Shown here in pieces: positions 32,001 to 42,887 of a stretch of DNA of 64,000 nt. The stretch lies in the NCBI GenBank assembly GCA_022225965.2, contig JAKJXP020000018.1, forward strand, positions 1 through 64,000, written 5' to 3'. The notes beneath the pieces are model-generated. The model ran no database searches, was not told the origin of the DNA, and was given only the letters and a program-made list of their open reading frames with translations. The translations under genes and the position numbers were made by a program. Source of the stretch: Diatrype stigma. Taxonomy: Eukaryota > Ascomycota > Sordariomycetes > Xylariales > Diatrypaceae. Position 1 is the first letter of the stretch. Every line of letters starts with the position of its first letter.

Positions 32001-34632
32001 CCCGGGCAAAGACTACTCAAACCCTCGTGTGCTAGACTTCTTCAAGCTCAATGAGCCTTATGAAGAAATGTATGACCGGAGTAAGGTTCCGCGAATGCCC
32101 TGGCACGATGTCGCGATGCAAGTGGTCGGTCAACCCGCCAGAGACCTCACCCGTCATTTCGTACAGCGGTGGAACTACCTGCGCCGCGAGCGCAAACCCA
32201 CCCGGCCGACGCCGTTCCTATTGCCTCCGCCGGACGCCAACCAAGCAGATCTCGAAGCTCTTGGCTTGTCAGGGACCTGCGAGGTCCAGATGTTACGATC
32301 AGCAGGTGACTGGTCTCTAGGTCTAAGGGAGGGGACCGAGCATAGCATCCAGTCCGCTTATGTGAAACTCATCGAGGAGTCTGATCATTTCGTGTATATG
32401 GAAAATCAGTTCTTCATCACCAGCACCGAGACGTTGAACACTAGAGTTGTCAACCGAATTGGTGATGCCCTCGTGGAGAGAATTATCAGAGCACACGAGA
32501 ACGACGAAGAATGGCGCTGCTGTATTCTGATACCGTTGATGCCTGGTTTCCAGAACACGGTGGATCAAGCTGAGGGAAGTAGTGTACGACTTATTATGCA
32601 GTTCCAGTACCGAAGCATATGCAGAGGGCCCAACTCGATTTTTGGCCGGCTACAGGAAGTGGGAATTGAGCCAGATGACTACATTCGCTTCTTCAGCTTA
32701 CGCCAATGGGATCATATCGGCAGCAAGAACCAGCTGATCACTGAACAGCTCTATATACATGCCAAGACTATTATTGTGGACGACCGTGTCGCCTTGATAG
32801 GTTCCGCCAACATCAACGAGAGATCTATGGTTGGAAACCGAGACTCCGAGGTTGCCTGTGTGGTCAGAGACACTGACATGATATGGTCGACCATGGCTGG
32901 CGAGCCTTACCAGGTCGGTCGCTTCGCACATACACTTCGCATGCGACTCATGCGTGAACATCTCGGCTTGGACGTGGATGAAATCACAGAAGAAGAAAGA
33001 CAGTCTGGAAACACCGATGAGCGCTTCGAAGCTGATATGGCACGGTACTTCGACGAGGAGGAAGGGCCCACTGCGGAGAGCTCTGCTGATGGGGCACACC
33101 ACCGCGGACGACCTCTGTCACACCATATGCCACGGAGTTTCAACCACGATGCTGAAGCCGAGGAGAATGCGGAATATGCTTCTTCTGCGTCCTCTCCAAG
33201 GTCTTCGAGCCCATCCAGTAGCTCCGCGCGAGTGTCCCCTGAACGCGACCCACGCGTCCAGGATAACCCGGAACATGTCCAAGATGTTGAAGGCTACGGA
33301 CCTGATAACTGGAGAGCTGCACAAGAAAAGGGTATGGACCGTGGCAGGGATTCTGTTGTCATAGATGGACATGAGATGCTCCTCCAGAAGGTGGACAAGT
33401 TGCCGGGGCAAAAGGTGACGAATGGGAGTCCTGGCGCAGGGCGTCATCCTTCGCTGACCAAGGAATCCAAGGCGGAAGACTCCGGCAAAGGGAACCTCGG
33501 CCTTCCCCCACCGAAGTTACTGCGGCGCACCACAGAGCAACTCGGTTTGCCTCACGTAGCCCAACTTCCAACACTACCCGTCTTGGACGATACGGATATT
33601 GGAGGACCCCCTATGCATCTTGATGAGAGCGGTAAACCGACTAATGAGCCAATCAATGCATGGGCCGCTGATATTGAACCCGTTAGGATCGACAAAGATT
33701 GTATGCGGGATCCGGTCAACTCTGCCTTTTGGGAGGGCATATGGGGTAAGGCCGCACAAAACAACACCAGAATCTACAGACGGGTGTTCCACTGCATGCC
33801 AGATAGCGAAGTTATCACTTGGAAAGACTATCACCAGTTCGATGAGTATGCGAGGCTGTTCAAAGAGAGCATGGTAGGCAAGCAGGATGAGCAGGATGGT
33901 AAGTCGCCGGCCGCTCCAGGCGGTGCTGCAGCGGCAGCTGCGGGTATTGCTGCACCGGCAGTGGCACCGGGACTACCGCATGTCTCGGAGAAATCACCTG
34001 CCCCACAGAACAGTGAGAATACTCCCAAGGTTCATGTGTCTAGTGAGGATGGAACTGTCCTGAATGAGAAAGCACCTGCCGAGGACGATCATTCTCGGGA
34101 GCCGGCGGAGAAAGGAAATGGTGATGCACACCATGATCCTCCTTCCCCAACCCAGCCTTCTGGCGATATCCCTTTTCCAAATCTACCTGAATCACAGGGT
34201 AGCAGCAGCCTACTAGAACCCCAGAGGAGCTCAGAAGCTCAGCAGAAGCGAGAGAGAAGGACGACCTTTTCATCCACGGAGAAGCCGGCTCCCGACGCAT
34301 CGAACTCAGGTAACCTCTACGCTCACAACTCGGTGAGGCGCCGGCGCCGGGCGACTACTAAGAGCAGCCGGCGGGGCGTCTACCCCTACGACGTCGTGTC
34401 GCGCGAGGAAGCCGAGGAGCTCTGCACCATGATCCAGGGCCACATTGTCCAGTTCCCTTACGATTGGTTAGAGGGTGAAGAAAAGGATAATCATTGGCTG
34501 TACCAGGCCGACCTGCTGGCGCCGAAGGAGATCTAGTAAGTTGACCCCCAAATTCTATCAGATCCATCAAGATCGCGATGCACTCATTCCCTGCTGTATG
34601 CGTGCACTCACTAACCATTTTGTAGTGATTAA
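29026..34632 (+). CDS. pld1: Phospholipase D1 (Spo14-type, PX-PH-HKD)
   Basis: One long exon, 29026-34535, plus a terminal coding exon of 7 nt at 34626-34632 (donor GTAAGT, branch CTAAC, acceptor GTAG), ending ...KEIYD; 1838 aa from the ATG at 29026. The frame is open without ATG back to 28918, so a spliced upstream start is possible. A disordered Ser/Pro-rich N-terminus leads to a PX domain (about 430-510), a PH domain (about 640-800), and two HKD catalytic motifs: HHEKVCIVD with GGIDLCFGRWD near residue 938, and IHAKTIIVDD with GSANINERS near 1244. The enzyme hydrolyses phosphatidylcholine to phosphatidic acid and choline at membranes, with PIP2 control through PX/PH. The length agrees with fungal orthologues. 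Confidence 0.95.
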
Positions 34633-35927
34633 ACCCTCCCTCTCCACGTCACGGTTCTTCTACCTACTGGCTCTATGTTCCAGCTGGCATGGGATTGGTG
34701 TCGAGCCAAATACGGAAGACATGCTATGTGTTCGAGGACGGCCGAGTTATATCATAGGCGCGCATTTGGCGGCGTTGCTCGTTTTGTCACCTTTTCTTGT
34801 ATCGATTACAACCCCATTTGTATTGGCTTATCACGCGCATCCATCCATCCTACCATCCTATCATCCACCCGCCGCGTATTGGAGAAGAGTGCCGCGGGCT
34901 TCTTTTGTATCACCTTGCATATATCTATAGCATCTCTGTCGCTGCAGCCAGTTTCGGAGTTCCAGGGATCCCTCTTTTTGTTTTCTTCCGAAGTGTCGCA
35001 GCACCTTTCTCTTAGCTCTTGGCTTTTAATGCAACGAGGTTCTCATTTTGCTTCTCAAGAGCCCAATAATACTTAGCTAGCTATCAAAAATACTATCCCT
35101 GCTATGGCCTGTAGCTACATTATAAGATAGCCTTGGCGAATCGAGCTTCTTGTCTGAATACCTGGTAACGGCCCCTTTTCCTTACTTCTATATCTTGGTA
35201 CTTGATGTCTTGTCATGCCCAAGGCGTTCGTGTTTATTATCCGTAGTCCGCCTGATAAGACAGCGAGCCATGGACCTTTGTTTTCGGGGTCGATAAGCTC
35301 CTGGACTAGACTTATGCCCCTTTGCCTGGATAAAGGAAATCCGGCATTGACGACAGGGGCCGGGCCGCTGGGAAGCTAAACCCGAGCAGCCTTCCGCTGG
35401 TTCGTGTACCAAGAGCTTGATTGACATGCTGCGATGGTCAATTGCATACGCCTACCTACACGCTGACGATGTTGCAATAAGACCCGGCAGCACCTCTCCG
35501 CACTGCATGAAGCGGGCCGCAAATAACGGGTTTATCCGAAGGCACAACTCGCGGTTCCGGAGGCTGCTGTCCATGGATTTGTGGGACCACGATGGAACTC
35601 TTAAAGTTGCCTATGTGGGTTTAAGCTAGCTGACAAATGGCTGGATGAGGTCATCCCGGCGCGCCAATCATGCCGTGTCTCCCAGTAATGGAAAGGAGTG
35701 GGTGTGTACGTATAGGGTGGCCGGCCGAGGTGGCCGCTAAAGCCGGAGGGAGGAGACTGCACTGCCCTCCTTGGGAGGGGAAGTGTGATATAATATAAGT
35801 ATTCAACCCTTTTAGGTTCAACTGCAATAATCGAAGTGCTCTTGGGTTTGACGTAGACCAAAAGGAACACCGAACAGCCCTTTCTTACATCGAGTCTGAA
35901 ACTTCCATTCCCAAACACGCTACAGGC
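34633..35927. other. Intergenic, 1.3 kb
   Basis: 3' flank of PLD1 and promoter of the oxidoreductase gene. Short frames on both strands have no recognisable content. A TATA-like TGATATAATATAAG lies near 35787-35800, about 130 bp upstream of the next start codon. Confidence 0.5.
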
Positions 35928-37193
35928 ATGGCTCCAATCGGCATTGCGATCATCGGGGGCGGCATCTTCGTGAAGGAGGAACATCTGGTAAGAGCTGCTT
36001 AAGTGCCCCTTTGAGTCCGCGAGGTCTCTTACGTTGACGCATTCCCCCAAAGAGGCATTGCGAGAATAGGAGCCTCAGTCCGGTCTTTTCTGCTATCATT
36101 TGCCAATCGCACTCTGCTAACGCTCGATTCACTAGCCTGCTGCACTGAGCAGTCCGCTGCTAGCCATCAAGGCGATCTGGTCGCGCTCCCTCAAGTCGGC
36201 GCAAGACACGGCTAATCTCATCCCGGGCGACTACTCCACGTCGGTTGATCTCTATTCCACTGACTCCGGGGAAGGAAAGTCCTACGATGATTTGCTGAAG
36301 CGGGCCGACATAAAGGGGGTCATTATAGCCCTCCCAATCCCGGACCAGTCGGAGTACACTGAGAAGGTGGGCCAAAGCTAGAAATTCGTCAAAAAGTATA
36401 TGCACGCATACTAACCATACTCTAGGCCCTTGCAGCTGGCAAGCATGTCCTGGCTGAAAAGCCAATCGCGAAGGACGTTGCCAGTGCACTGAAACTCATC
36501 GAATACTACAAAAAGGTTTCGGGGGAGAACGGTGCGACCTTGGCCATCGCAGAGAATTTCCGTTTCACCGATGGCTACACGCATGGCGCCGAGGAGGTCA
36601 AGAATCTAGGACGGGTCACTGGTTTCATCGTGCGGATCAATCTCCTGATGAAACAGAGCAATAAGTACTACCAAACAGCGTGGCGCCAGAAGCCCGAGTT
36701 CCAGGGCGGGTTCCTTCTCGATGCAGGCGTGCATTTTACGGCCGCCCTGAGGAAGCTGCTGGGGGAGGGAAACACTGTCGAGAGCGTGATCGCCCAAACC
36801 TCCCTGGCGTCAAGCTACCTGCCACAGGTCGACTCGATCAACGCTGTGCTGAAGCTCAAGTCGGGGGCTGTGGGCTCGTTCATCGTGTCGTTCGGAAACT
36901 TGATGCAGGCGTTCGAATTCCACGTCGCTTGCGAACAGGGCCTCGTCAAGGCGGAGTCGAATAAGGTGGTCGTGACCAAGGGTGCTGACGAGAGCGCAAC
37001 GACAGAGGAGAAGGCCTGGGAGAGGACCAGTGGAGTGAAGAACGAAGTCCACGCATGGGCCGAAGGGTTAGCATCTGGAACGCCGAATCTAGCACAATCA
37101 CCAGAACAGGCCCTGGCCGACCTGGAGCTTCTCGAGAAGATGTTGAAGAGTGGTGACAGTGACGGTGCGCGGCAGGTGCTTGAGTATCAATAG
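35928..37193 (+). CDS. Gfo/Idh/MocA family NAD(P)-dependent oxidoreductase
   Basis: Three exons, 35928-35987, 36136-36366 and 36426-37193, all phase 0; 352 aa, typical for the family. The N-terminus is a Rossmann fold with IAIIGGGIF as the dinucleotide-binding Gly motif, followed by IKGVIIALPIPDQ and the EKPIA motif whose Lys is catalytic in sugar dehydrogenases. The C-terminal alpha/beta domain includes GGFLLDAGVHF, with the conserved Asp and His near the active site. Members oxidise sugars, polyols or their derivatives with NAD(P). The substrate cannot be set from sequence alone. The gene converges on the thioesterase gene with only 32 bp between stop codons, so their 3' UTRs must overlap. 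Confidence 0.92.
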
Positions 37194-37225
37194 ATGTTGA
37201 TCGAGGCCATGATCTTGTCATTTAG

Positions 37226-37856
37226 CTACAGCTTGCTAGCATCCTTTTGAACAACGAGCCGTTCGAGCCCTCCTCTCATTCGACTGCTCATGCCATTCAC
37301 ACTCGGTCTTTGGGTAGCACGCTCGACGAAGACATGCACAAACTCGCCAATAGCCTTGACCGCATCTTCGCCTTTCTCAAACAACGCAATCTCGTAGGTC
37401 ACACTGGACCTACCCAGCTTGTTGACACGCAAGCCCAGCTCTGCGACTTTGGGATACGAGATGGCCGAAAAGTAGTCACAATGCGTGTGTGCCACCAGCG
37501 GATGCTCTGCGGAAGAAGGGGGGTGCAGCCCGCAGTGCTCGAGCAGGTAGGCATTCACGACGGAGTCGAATCTATCTGAGCATGAGCGCCGGCTTTATTG
37601 CTTGCCTGCCGTATGCTGGCTGACTAGGTAGTTGCGTGATCACAGGCCAGCGACATACAGGAAGTTATAAACGGAATTGTTCATGTGATCGTACATGTCG
37701 TTATCTGCCCTGGGAATCGTATGAGATGGAAAACAGCGCGTAGTTATATAATGATACCGTCGAGAGAAATGTAGAGGCTCACCATCTTGTGCGATATTCA
37801 AGCAGGTAGGGATAGTCTTTCCTAGATCGGGCCTTGAGTGAAGCAGAGGGTGCCAT
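37226..37856 (-). CDS. Hotdog-fold acyl-CoA thioesterase-like protein with C-terminal SKL
   Basis: Three exons on the minus strand, 37856-37783, 37709-37659 and 37571-37226 (74, 51 and 346 nt), give 156 aa. The gene is easy to miss because the first two exons are small. Splicing restores RWADNDMYDHMNNSVYNF, the 4HBT/YbgC-type signature with the catalytic Asp, then LFDSVVNAYL and HTHCDYFSAISYP. These are typical of hotdog thioesterases that release acids from CoA or related thioesters. The protein ends ...KDASKL, and SKL is the canonical peroxisomal targeting signal PTS1, so it most likely acts in peroxisomes on acyl-CoA. Donors are GTGAGC and GTATGT; acceptors are CCAG and ATAG. Confidence 0.88.
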
Positions 37857-38444
37857 CTTTGTGTAACTAACTAAAAGCCCGGATTGAATGTTGAAGTTGC
37901 AGATACCAGGAAGCCACCTGAGTGAGTGAGACGATGTTACCGAGGTTCCCTTACCGAAGCCCCCTGTCGGATTGTTAGACCAGGAACCTTGCTAACGCGA
38001 CGGGACCTGCTCCGCGACATGACCTAGAGCACATGACAGCTGTCAAGGCTGCCGTATGCCGGGTGGCCGTATGTCGGACCAAGCCAGCCCTGGAGCCCCC
38101 GAGTGGATCAAAACCACTTAAGATCTGTGCGGGGCATCTGGTGGCTGAGCTACCTAGGCTGGGCTAGGCTGGCAGCTGGGCATGTCCCGAAGACTTGGAT
38201 CGGTATTAGGCTGTTCTGCCTGCCACTACCGCCTAAAAACTAGAGTTGAATATAGCTAAACTTGTATGTCGGTATTGTACCTAGGTACCTCTAGATAGGC
38301 GGCAATAGGCGTGTAAATACACTAAATTCCAGAATATTACCAAATATTGCCAGGATATTATGATATTTGGGTTCACTGCACATACATACCTAGGTGATTA
38401 AGGTTTACAGAAGCGTCAAAACGTCGAAAGCATTCCGATATCAA
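37857..38444. other. Intergenic between divergent thioesterase and pseudouridine synthase genes
   Basis: A shared promoter region of about 590 bp. It contains GGCTGGGCTAGGCTGGC-type short repeats near 38155 and AT-rich sequence close to 38340. No gene is seen in it. Confidence 0.5.
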
Positions 38445-40064
38445 ATGCGACAATACGAACCGTGCTTCTTAAGGTATTATATGAAAACACCTCTGACGAC
38501 TTCTTCTGGTGTTCCTGGGCTCTTAACGCGGGCTCGGAAATTTTTTTGGCCCCTCATGAGTCAATTAGTAGACAAGCCGGTATCTGCGACGGCGCCGCTG
38601 CAGTCCCCTTCCACTGATCCCGCTGTCGCCGTCGATGTTGCTGAAGTTGACGCTGCACAACCCAAATCTGGAATTGAGGAACCCCCGCTTTCCAAACGGG
38701 CGAAAAGTAAAAAGAATGGCACCCTTGCTAAGAAGAAAAAGGGGTTCTCGACAGCACTCCCTGCGAGTGACGACCCCTGGCCAAGACCTTATATCATTGA
38801 GGATGGCTTACGGCGTGTCGCTCCCTATCATTATACTTACAATACATTCGTGAAACAACGCTGGATAGGGAGAACACTCATTGAGGTATTCGAGAGCGAA
38901 TTCAGAGACCGCCCATTAGCATACTATAGGAATGCCATGGAAACCGGTCAGATCTGTGTCAACCGGGCGGTAGCGTCACCAGATCATGTCCTAGATAATG
39001 GTGAACTCGTTTCCCATACTATCCACCGACATGAGCCTCCGGTCACAGCTGACCCGGTCCAGGTCCTCCATGAAGATGACGACATTATTGTAATCATCAA
39101 GCCTTCGGGGATGCCCGTCCATCCCGCTGGGCGGTACAATTTTAACTCGGTCGTGGAGGTCATGAAGGCTGAGAGGGGCATCGACTGGGTCGCCTACCCT
39201 TGTAACAGGTTGGATCGGTTGACCAGCGGTATAATGTTCATCGCAAAACACTCAAAGGCAGCGGAGGAACTCAGTGCCCAAATCGCGAAGAGGACTGTGC
39301 GCAAAGAATATATTGCCAGAGTCATCGGGAACTTTCCCGATGGTGAGGTTGTTTGCGATCAACCACTCCTATCAATATCCCCCAAGCTCGGGTTGAACCG
39401 AGTGCGCGCAAACGGTAAGACTGCGAAGACAGTTTTCAAAAAGCTCGCATACTACCCCCCTCAGCAACCCAGTTCCCGCGCGGCGGACGGATCTCCAAAA
39501 GCAGCGGAAAGCCTCGATGAGCGCATCGAGAAGCCCTGGATGGAAAAGGAAGGCTACTCTATAGTCCGCTGTCTGCCCGTCACTGGAAGGACCCATCAGA
39601 TCAGGGTACATCTTCAGCACTTGGGTCATCCGATTCAAAACGACCCCATCTACGCTAACCAACGAGTCTGGGGAACGAGTCTGGGATACAACGACCCCGA
39701 GGCTAGCGAGAATACGGATGAAGATATCATCACGCGGCTTAATCGCATGGGAAAGGAGGAAGTCGCCGATGCCGTAGCCTACTATGACGAGATGGTGGAT
39801 AAATACTACAAGCAGAAGGCCGAGAAGATGTCAGGTCAGACCTGCTCTGTCTGTGATACGCCGCTTTATACAGATCCCGGAACGCATGAGCTCGAGCTCT
39901 GGTTGCATAGTCTACGCTATGAGGATGCCGGTGGTAGTTGGAGTTATGTCAGCCCTCTTCCCGACTGGGCCTTGCCTCCAGTTGGATTGTCTGGGCCGAC
40001 AAAGGTCGGCGGAATGGAGGAATTGGTCGAGGCTGTTAAAGATGAGAACCCGGAAATCGCTTGA
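38445..40064 (+). CDS. Rib2/Pus9-type tRNA pseudouridine(32) synthase
   Basis: A single exon; from the ATG at 38445 it gives 539 aa, and from the ATG at 38553 (MSQLVDKP) 503 aa. The catalytic RluA-type motif NRLDRLTSG contains the essential Asp. Flanking features are KPSGMPVHP and GRTHQIRVHL. The region IIEDGLRRVAPYHYTY with KQRWIGRT matches yeast Rib2/Pus8 and Pus9, which make pseudouridine at tRNA position 32. A C-terminal CSVC pair followed by LELWLH is also shared by that group. The extra 36 residues from the first ATG are basic and hydrophobic without Asp and could be a mitochondrial presequence, so one gene may serve both compartments by start choice. That last point is inference. Confidence 0.92.
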   Translation: MRQYEPCFLRYYMKTPLTTSSGVPGLLTRARKFFWPLMSQLVDKPVSATAPLQSPSTDPAVAVDVAEVDAAQPKSGIEEPPLSKRAKSKKNGTLAKKKKGFSTALPASDDPWPRPYIIEDGLRRVAPYHYTYNTFVKQRWIGRTLIEVFESEFRDRPLAYYRNAMETGQICVNRAVASPDHVLDNGELVSHTIHRHEPPVTADPVQVLHEDDDIIVIIKPSGMPVHPAGRYNFNSVVEVMKAERGIDWVAYPCNRLDRLTSGIMFIAKHSKAAEELSAQIAKRTVRKEYIARVIGNFPDGEVVCDQPLLSISPKLGLNRVRANGKTAKTVFKKLAYYPPQQPSSRAADGSPKAAESLDERIEKPWMEKEGYSIVRCLPVTGRTHQIRVHLQHLGHPIQNDPIYANQRVWGTSLGYNDPEASENTDEDIITRLNRMGKEEVADAVAYYDEMVDKYYKQKAEKMSGQTCSVCDTPLYTDPGTHELELWLHSLRYEDAGGSWSYVSPLPDWALPPVGLSGPTKVGGMEELVEAVKDENPEIA

Positions 40065-41288
40065 GCTCGCCTGAGCAGAACAAACCCCCTTCTCTTCACT
40101 CGGCCGCTCTCTCGCAGCTTCGTCATGGAAGACCAGTCTTCGATCAACACCACGTCATCAAGAGCAAAGGATCAGGAGGTGGAGGCGTATATGGACAATC
40201 AGCAAGCTAAATATCTCTATCCGTGATTAGGTAAAAGGCTAGCTAGAATATATGCCTATTACCAAGCATGGGCATACAATAAGATAGGAAACCCCATCTT
40301 TACGCCAATCTATATCGTCGCTAAATACTTCCCAGATATGGGTAGGCTCAACGGAAGCATCCACAATTTCCTGCATAGCCGGGTGCTTGCCCATCCCCAT
40401 GTATCGCATCTGTCGCATCGCACCCCTCCATCTCGTATAGTCAAGGGGCTGACGTCAATTGTCATGCTACTACACATGCTGGGGGGACGGGTTATCCCAA
40501 TGAATATAGACACAGTGAGGATGAAATATTTATTTGAAAAAATATGATAATGAATTTTGAGAATATATATACATAATTTGGACGATGCCCTTAACTACAG
40601 TCAGATTGATCAATATGGATTTCCAACAAACCGAACCAGACGAAGCATAATCGCGAAATATTGCCTGTCGGGAAACTCCACCGTCTCAGGGTCAGTCCGT
40701 TCCGTCAGTTCACTGTGGTCGTGAAGTCCTACATTAGGCATGTTGACTTCATAGCGTATAACATCTTTCCCTGTTGGGTATGAATTGGATTGGATGTATT
40801 TCAAGCTGTGAGAACAAGAAGAAAACATACCGATACACACTGCTTGAGCGCAATGAGTACAAGAAACGCAGAATGTATGAATGACGTTGAAGCACTGGGC
40901 ATCTGACGCGATGATAAAGGTCTGATGACATTTTGGTCTCGACCCCAGGAGTAAATTCCTGTATCTTCAAAAAGTGCCAACCCGATTATATACATGTCTT
41001 GTCGATCGTACAGTACGGGTTTTTTTCATCAACGCTACAGGTACCTACCTCTACCGCATCACCGCACCTTTCCGGGATTTCTCATCCTCCAATTACCACC
41101 TCGAGATAATAGCTTCTAGATAGTAGGGATCACCCCGGCGACGAGAAAGCTCGAACAGAAGCCAATCATAGAGGAGATAAACCTAACTTCTAGGCAACCA
41201 GGAATAAATCTGGTGAAGTCGGATTTTTGAGCAGGTAGGATAACCTTCTGTTGAACCTTCGCTGTACTTCCCGACAACTATACGCCTA

Positions 41289-41693
41289 TTGAGCCTATGT
41301 AATTTGCGCTTGCACGCGGACTTTTGTGCCCATTATCCCAGCCTTCTTCGCCTATATTATCCCCCTGGGATATCTTTCGAAACGATCTCAAACCGGGTTT
41401 TTAGGTTTGTAAAAAGTGACTTCCAGAATGGCCTTTTCGGGGAAATTACGGTCAAGGGATTATGGCAGAACCCCAGAACTGCTACAGAAATAACCCCGGA
41501 CGCCCTGCTGTACGCCATCCAGATTGCCATCCAGATGAAGATACAAGATCCCACCTTGAAACATTTGCCTTGGAGTAATCAGTGTGTATATTTACTGCAG
41601 GCAGCGCGGATGTTGGTTTGCTGGTTCCTCGTTGTATTTCACAAGAAGAAAATGGACGGGGTAGACACCGAAATGCTGGATACGATCCGCTGA
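41289..41693 (+). other. Possible exon or gene remnant
   Basis: An open frame of 134 codons without an ATG at its 5' end. From about residue 25 it reads like protein (FETISNRVFRFVKSDF, then AIQIAIQMKIQDPTL). I do not recognise it. It could be an internal or last exon of a small gene whose start I cannot find, a decayed gene, or chance. Confidence 0.3.
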
Positions 41694-42387
41694 CCAGGTA
41701 CTTCGGTAGTTAAGGCTGGGTACAGACTATCTGTGGAGAGGCAAATCTCATAGTTTTTGATTAGTTTAGCGCTCTAAGGCCGTTATGGTCGAACTATGCC
41801 TGTTTCTCAGAAGCTAGATATCGATGCCGAGACTGCAACTACCAGGTATGCCCAAGCACCTACATATTTTGTAGGTGGCAGGCATACAGGGCTCCGAGAG
41901 GCACGTGGAATGTGACGGGCCTTCGATCATGTAGATTACGTTATAGAAGAGGGATCGAATTCTTGTACCTCTCTCTCTGTCGTCTCCAATTCCAAGGCAT
42001 AACTAAAGTACGAATACATACTTACTAATGCATGAACGTGCTCAACTGGGCAATGGTACGGACCACCTGCAACTTCCAATCCTCGATGGAGCCATGGGGC
42101 CATCTCACTACCCCCTCCCCCCTAAGTCTTAGCGTAAAGTCTATTCATCGACCAGAAACCTAAGCCCACCCCAATCCACCAATCCGTAACATATCAGGCC
42201 AATCAGCATTTCGTAAGCCAGACGAACCAAGGCTGGTAGCATCCGGACACCCTCAAAGGCCGGAAGGTACGAGTAAACCGCGCAGGTATCTAAGAGATGC
42301 CGCTGCAGACCATCTCCGCCTACTGCCGCAACATATGGGTCGTCTGTACGTATGAGGTCAACGGGGCCGTTCGCCTAGCCCAGCTGT

Positions 42388-42435
42388 CCAGAAATACATC
42401 CAGAGATACATCCAGAGATACATCCAGAAATACAC
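42388..42435 (+). repeat. 12-bp tandem repeat, four units
   Basis: Four units of TCCAGARATACA lie head to tail about 450 bp upstream of the bZIP start. Confidence 0.9.
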
Positions 42436-42587
42436 TAGACTGCCACTCGCGGTGCTACCGAAGCGTAGGTTTCTTTGGATGACGCTGCGAGATGATCTGT
42501 ATAAGAAGACTAGCAGTAGCGCCGCCAGTAGTTAGCCCTAAACGTCCCTGCGTATGCACTCTCCCCTTGGCTCTTCCTTCCCTACTA

Positions 42588-42635
42588 CCAGCCTGCCAGC
42601 CTACCAGCCTGCCAGCCTGCCAGTCTGCCAGTTCT
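42588..42635 (+). repeat. 8-bp tandem repeat, six units
   Basis: Six units of CCAGCCTG with minor changes (CCAGCCTA, CCAGTCTG) lie about 250 bp upstream of the bZIP start. Confidence 0.9.
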
Positions 42636-42872
42636 ACGGCCCCCCAGAGTCGCAGGGGCTTCCCCTGACCCTGTGTTCGTCTGGACCGTAGTGGGGATGG
42701 AGGCAAAATGATGTTATTGGCGCGTGGCTCTTGTGTGCAGCCGCGACACTAATCCGCCCACCGACCGGCCTCTACGCAATAGGCATCCTTAACGCATATA
42801 TAGCGGTCCTCTTCGGACGCCGTTACGCGCGCCCCCTGCTTGGTGCTTTGAGTCTCCGTTCCGAAATCTGTC

Positions 42873-42887
42873 ATGTCCACCAAATGA
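42873..42887 (+). promoter_or_regulatory. Four-codon uORF overlapping the bZIP start codon
   Basis: ATG TCC ACC AAA TGA: the stop TGA (42885-42887) overlaps the bZIP ATG (42884-42886) as ATGA. If transcribed, ribosomes would need leaky scanning or termination-reinitiation to reach that start. Confidence 0.5.

Larger units (their letters stand above)
40065..42872. other. Intergenic, 2.8 kb, upstream of the bZIP gene
   Basis: Contains one doubtful open frame (41289-41693, listed separately), a weak minus-strand frame at 40610-40840 with no ATG-supported structure, and two short tandem repeats near the bZIP gene. No RNA gene seen. Confidence 0.45.

Noticed and set aside
42388..42635. Tandem repeats as a CRISPR array
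   Set aside because: Units are 8-12 bp and directly adjacent without spacers, in a eukaryotic genome.
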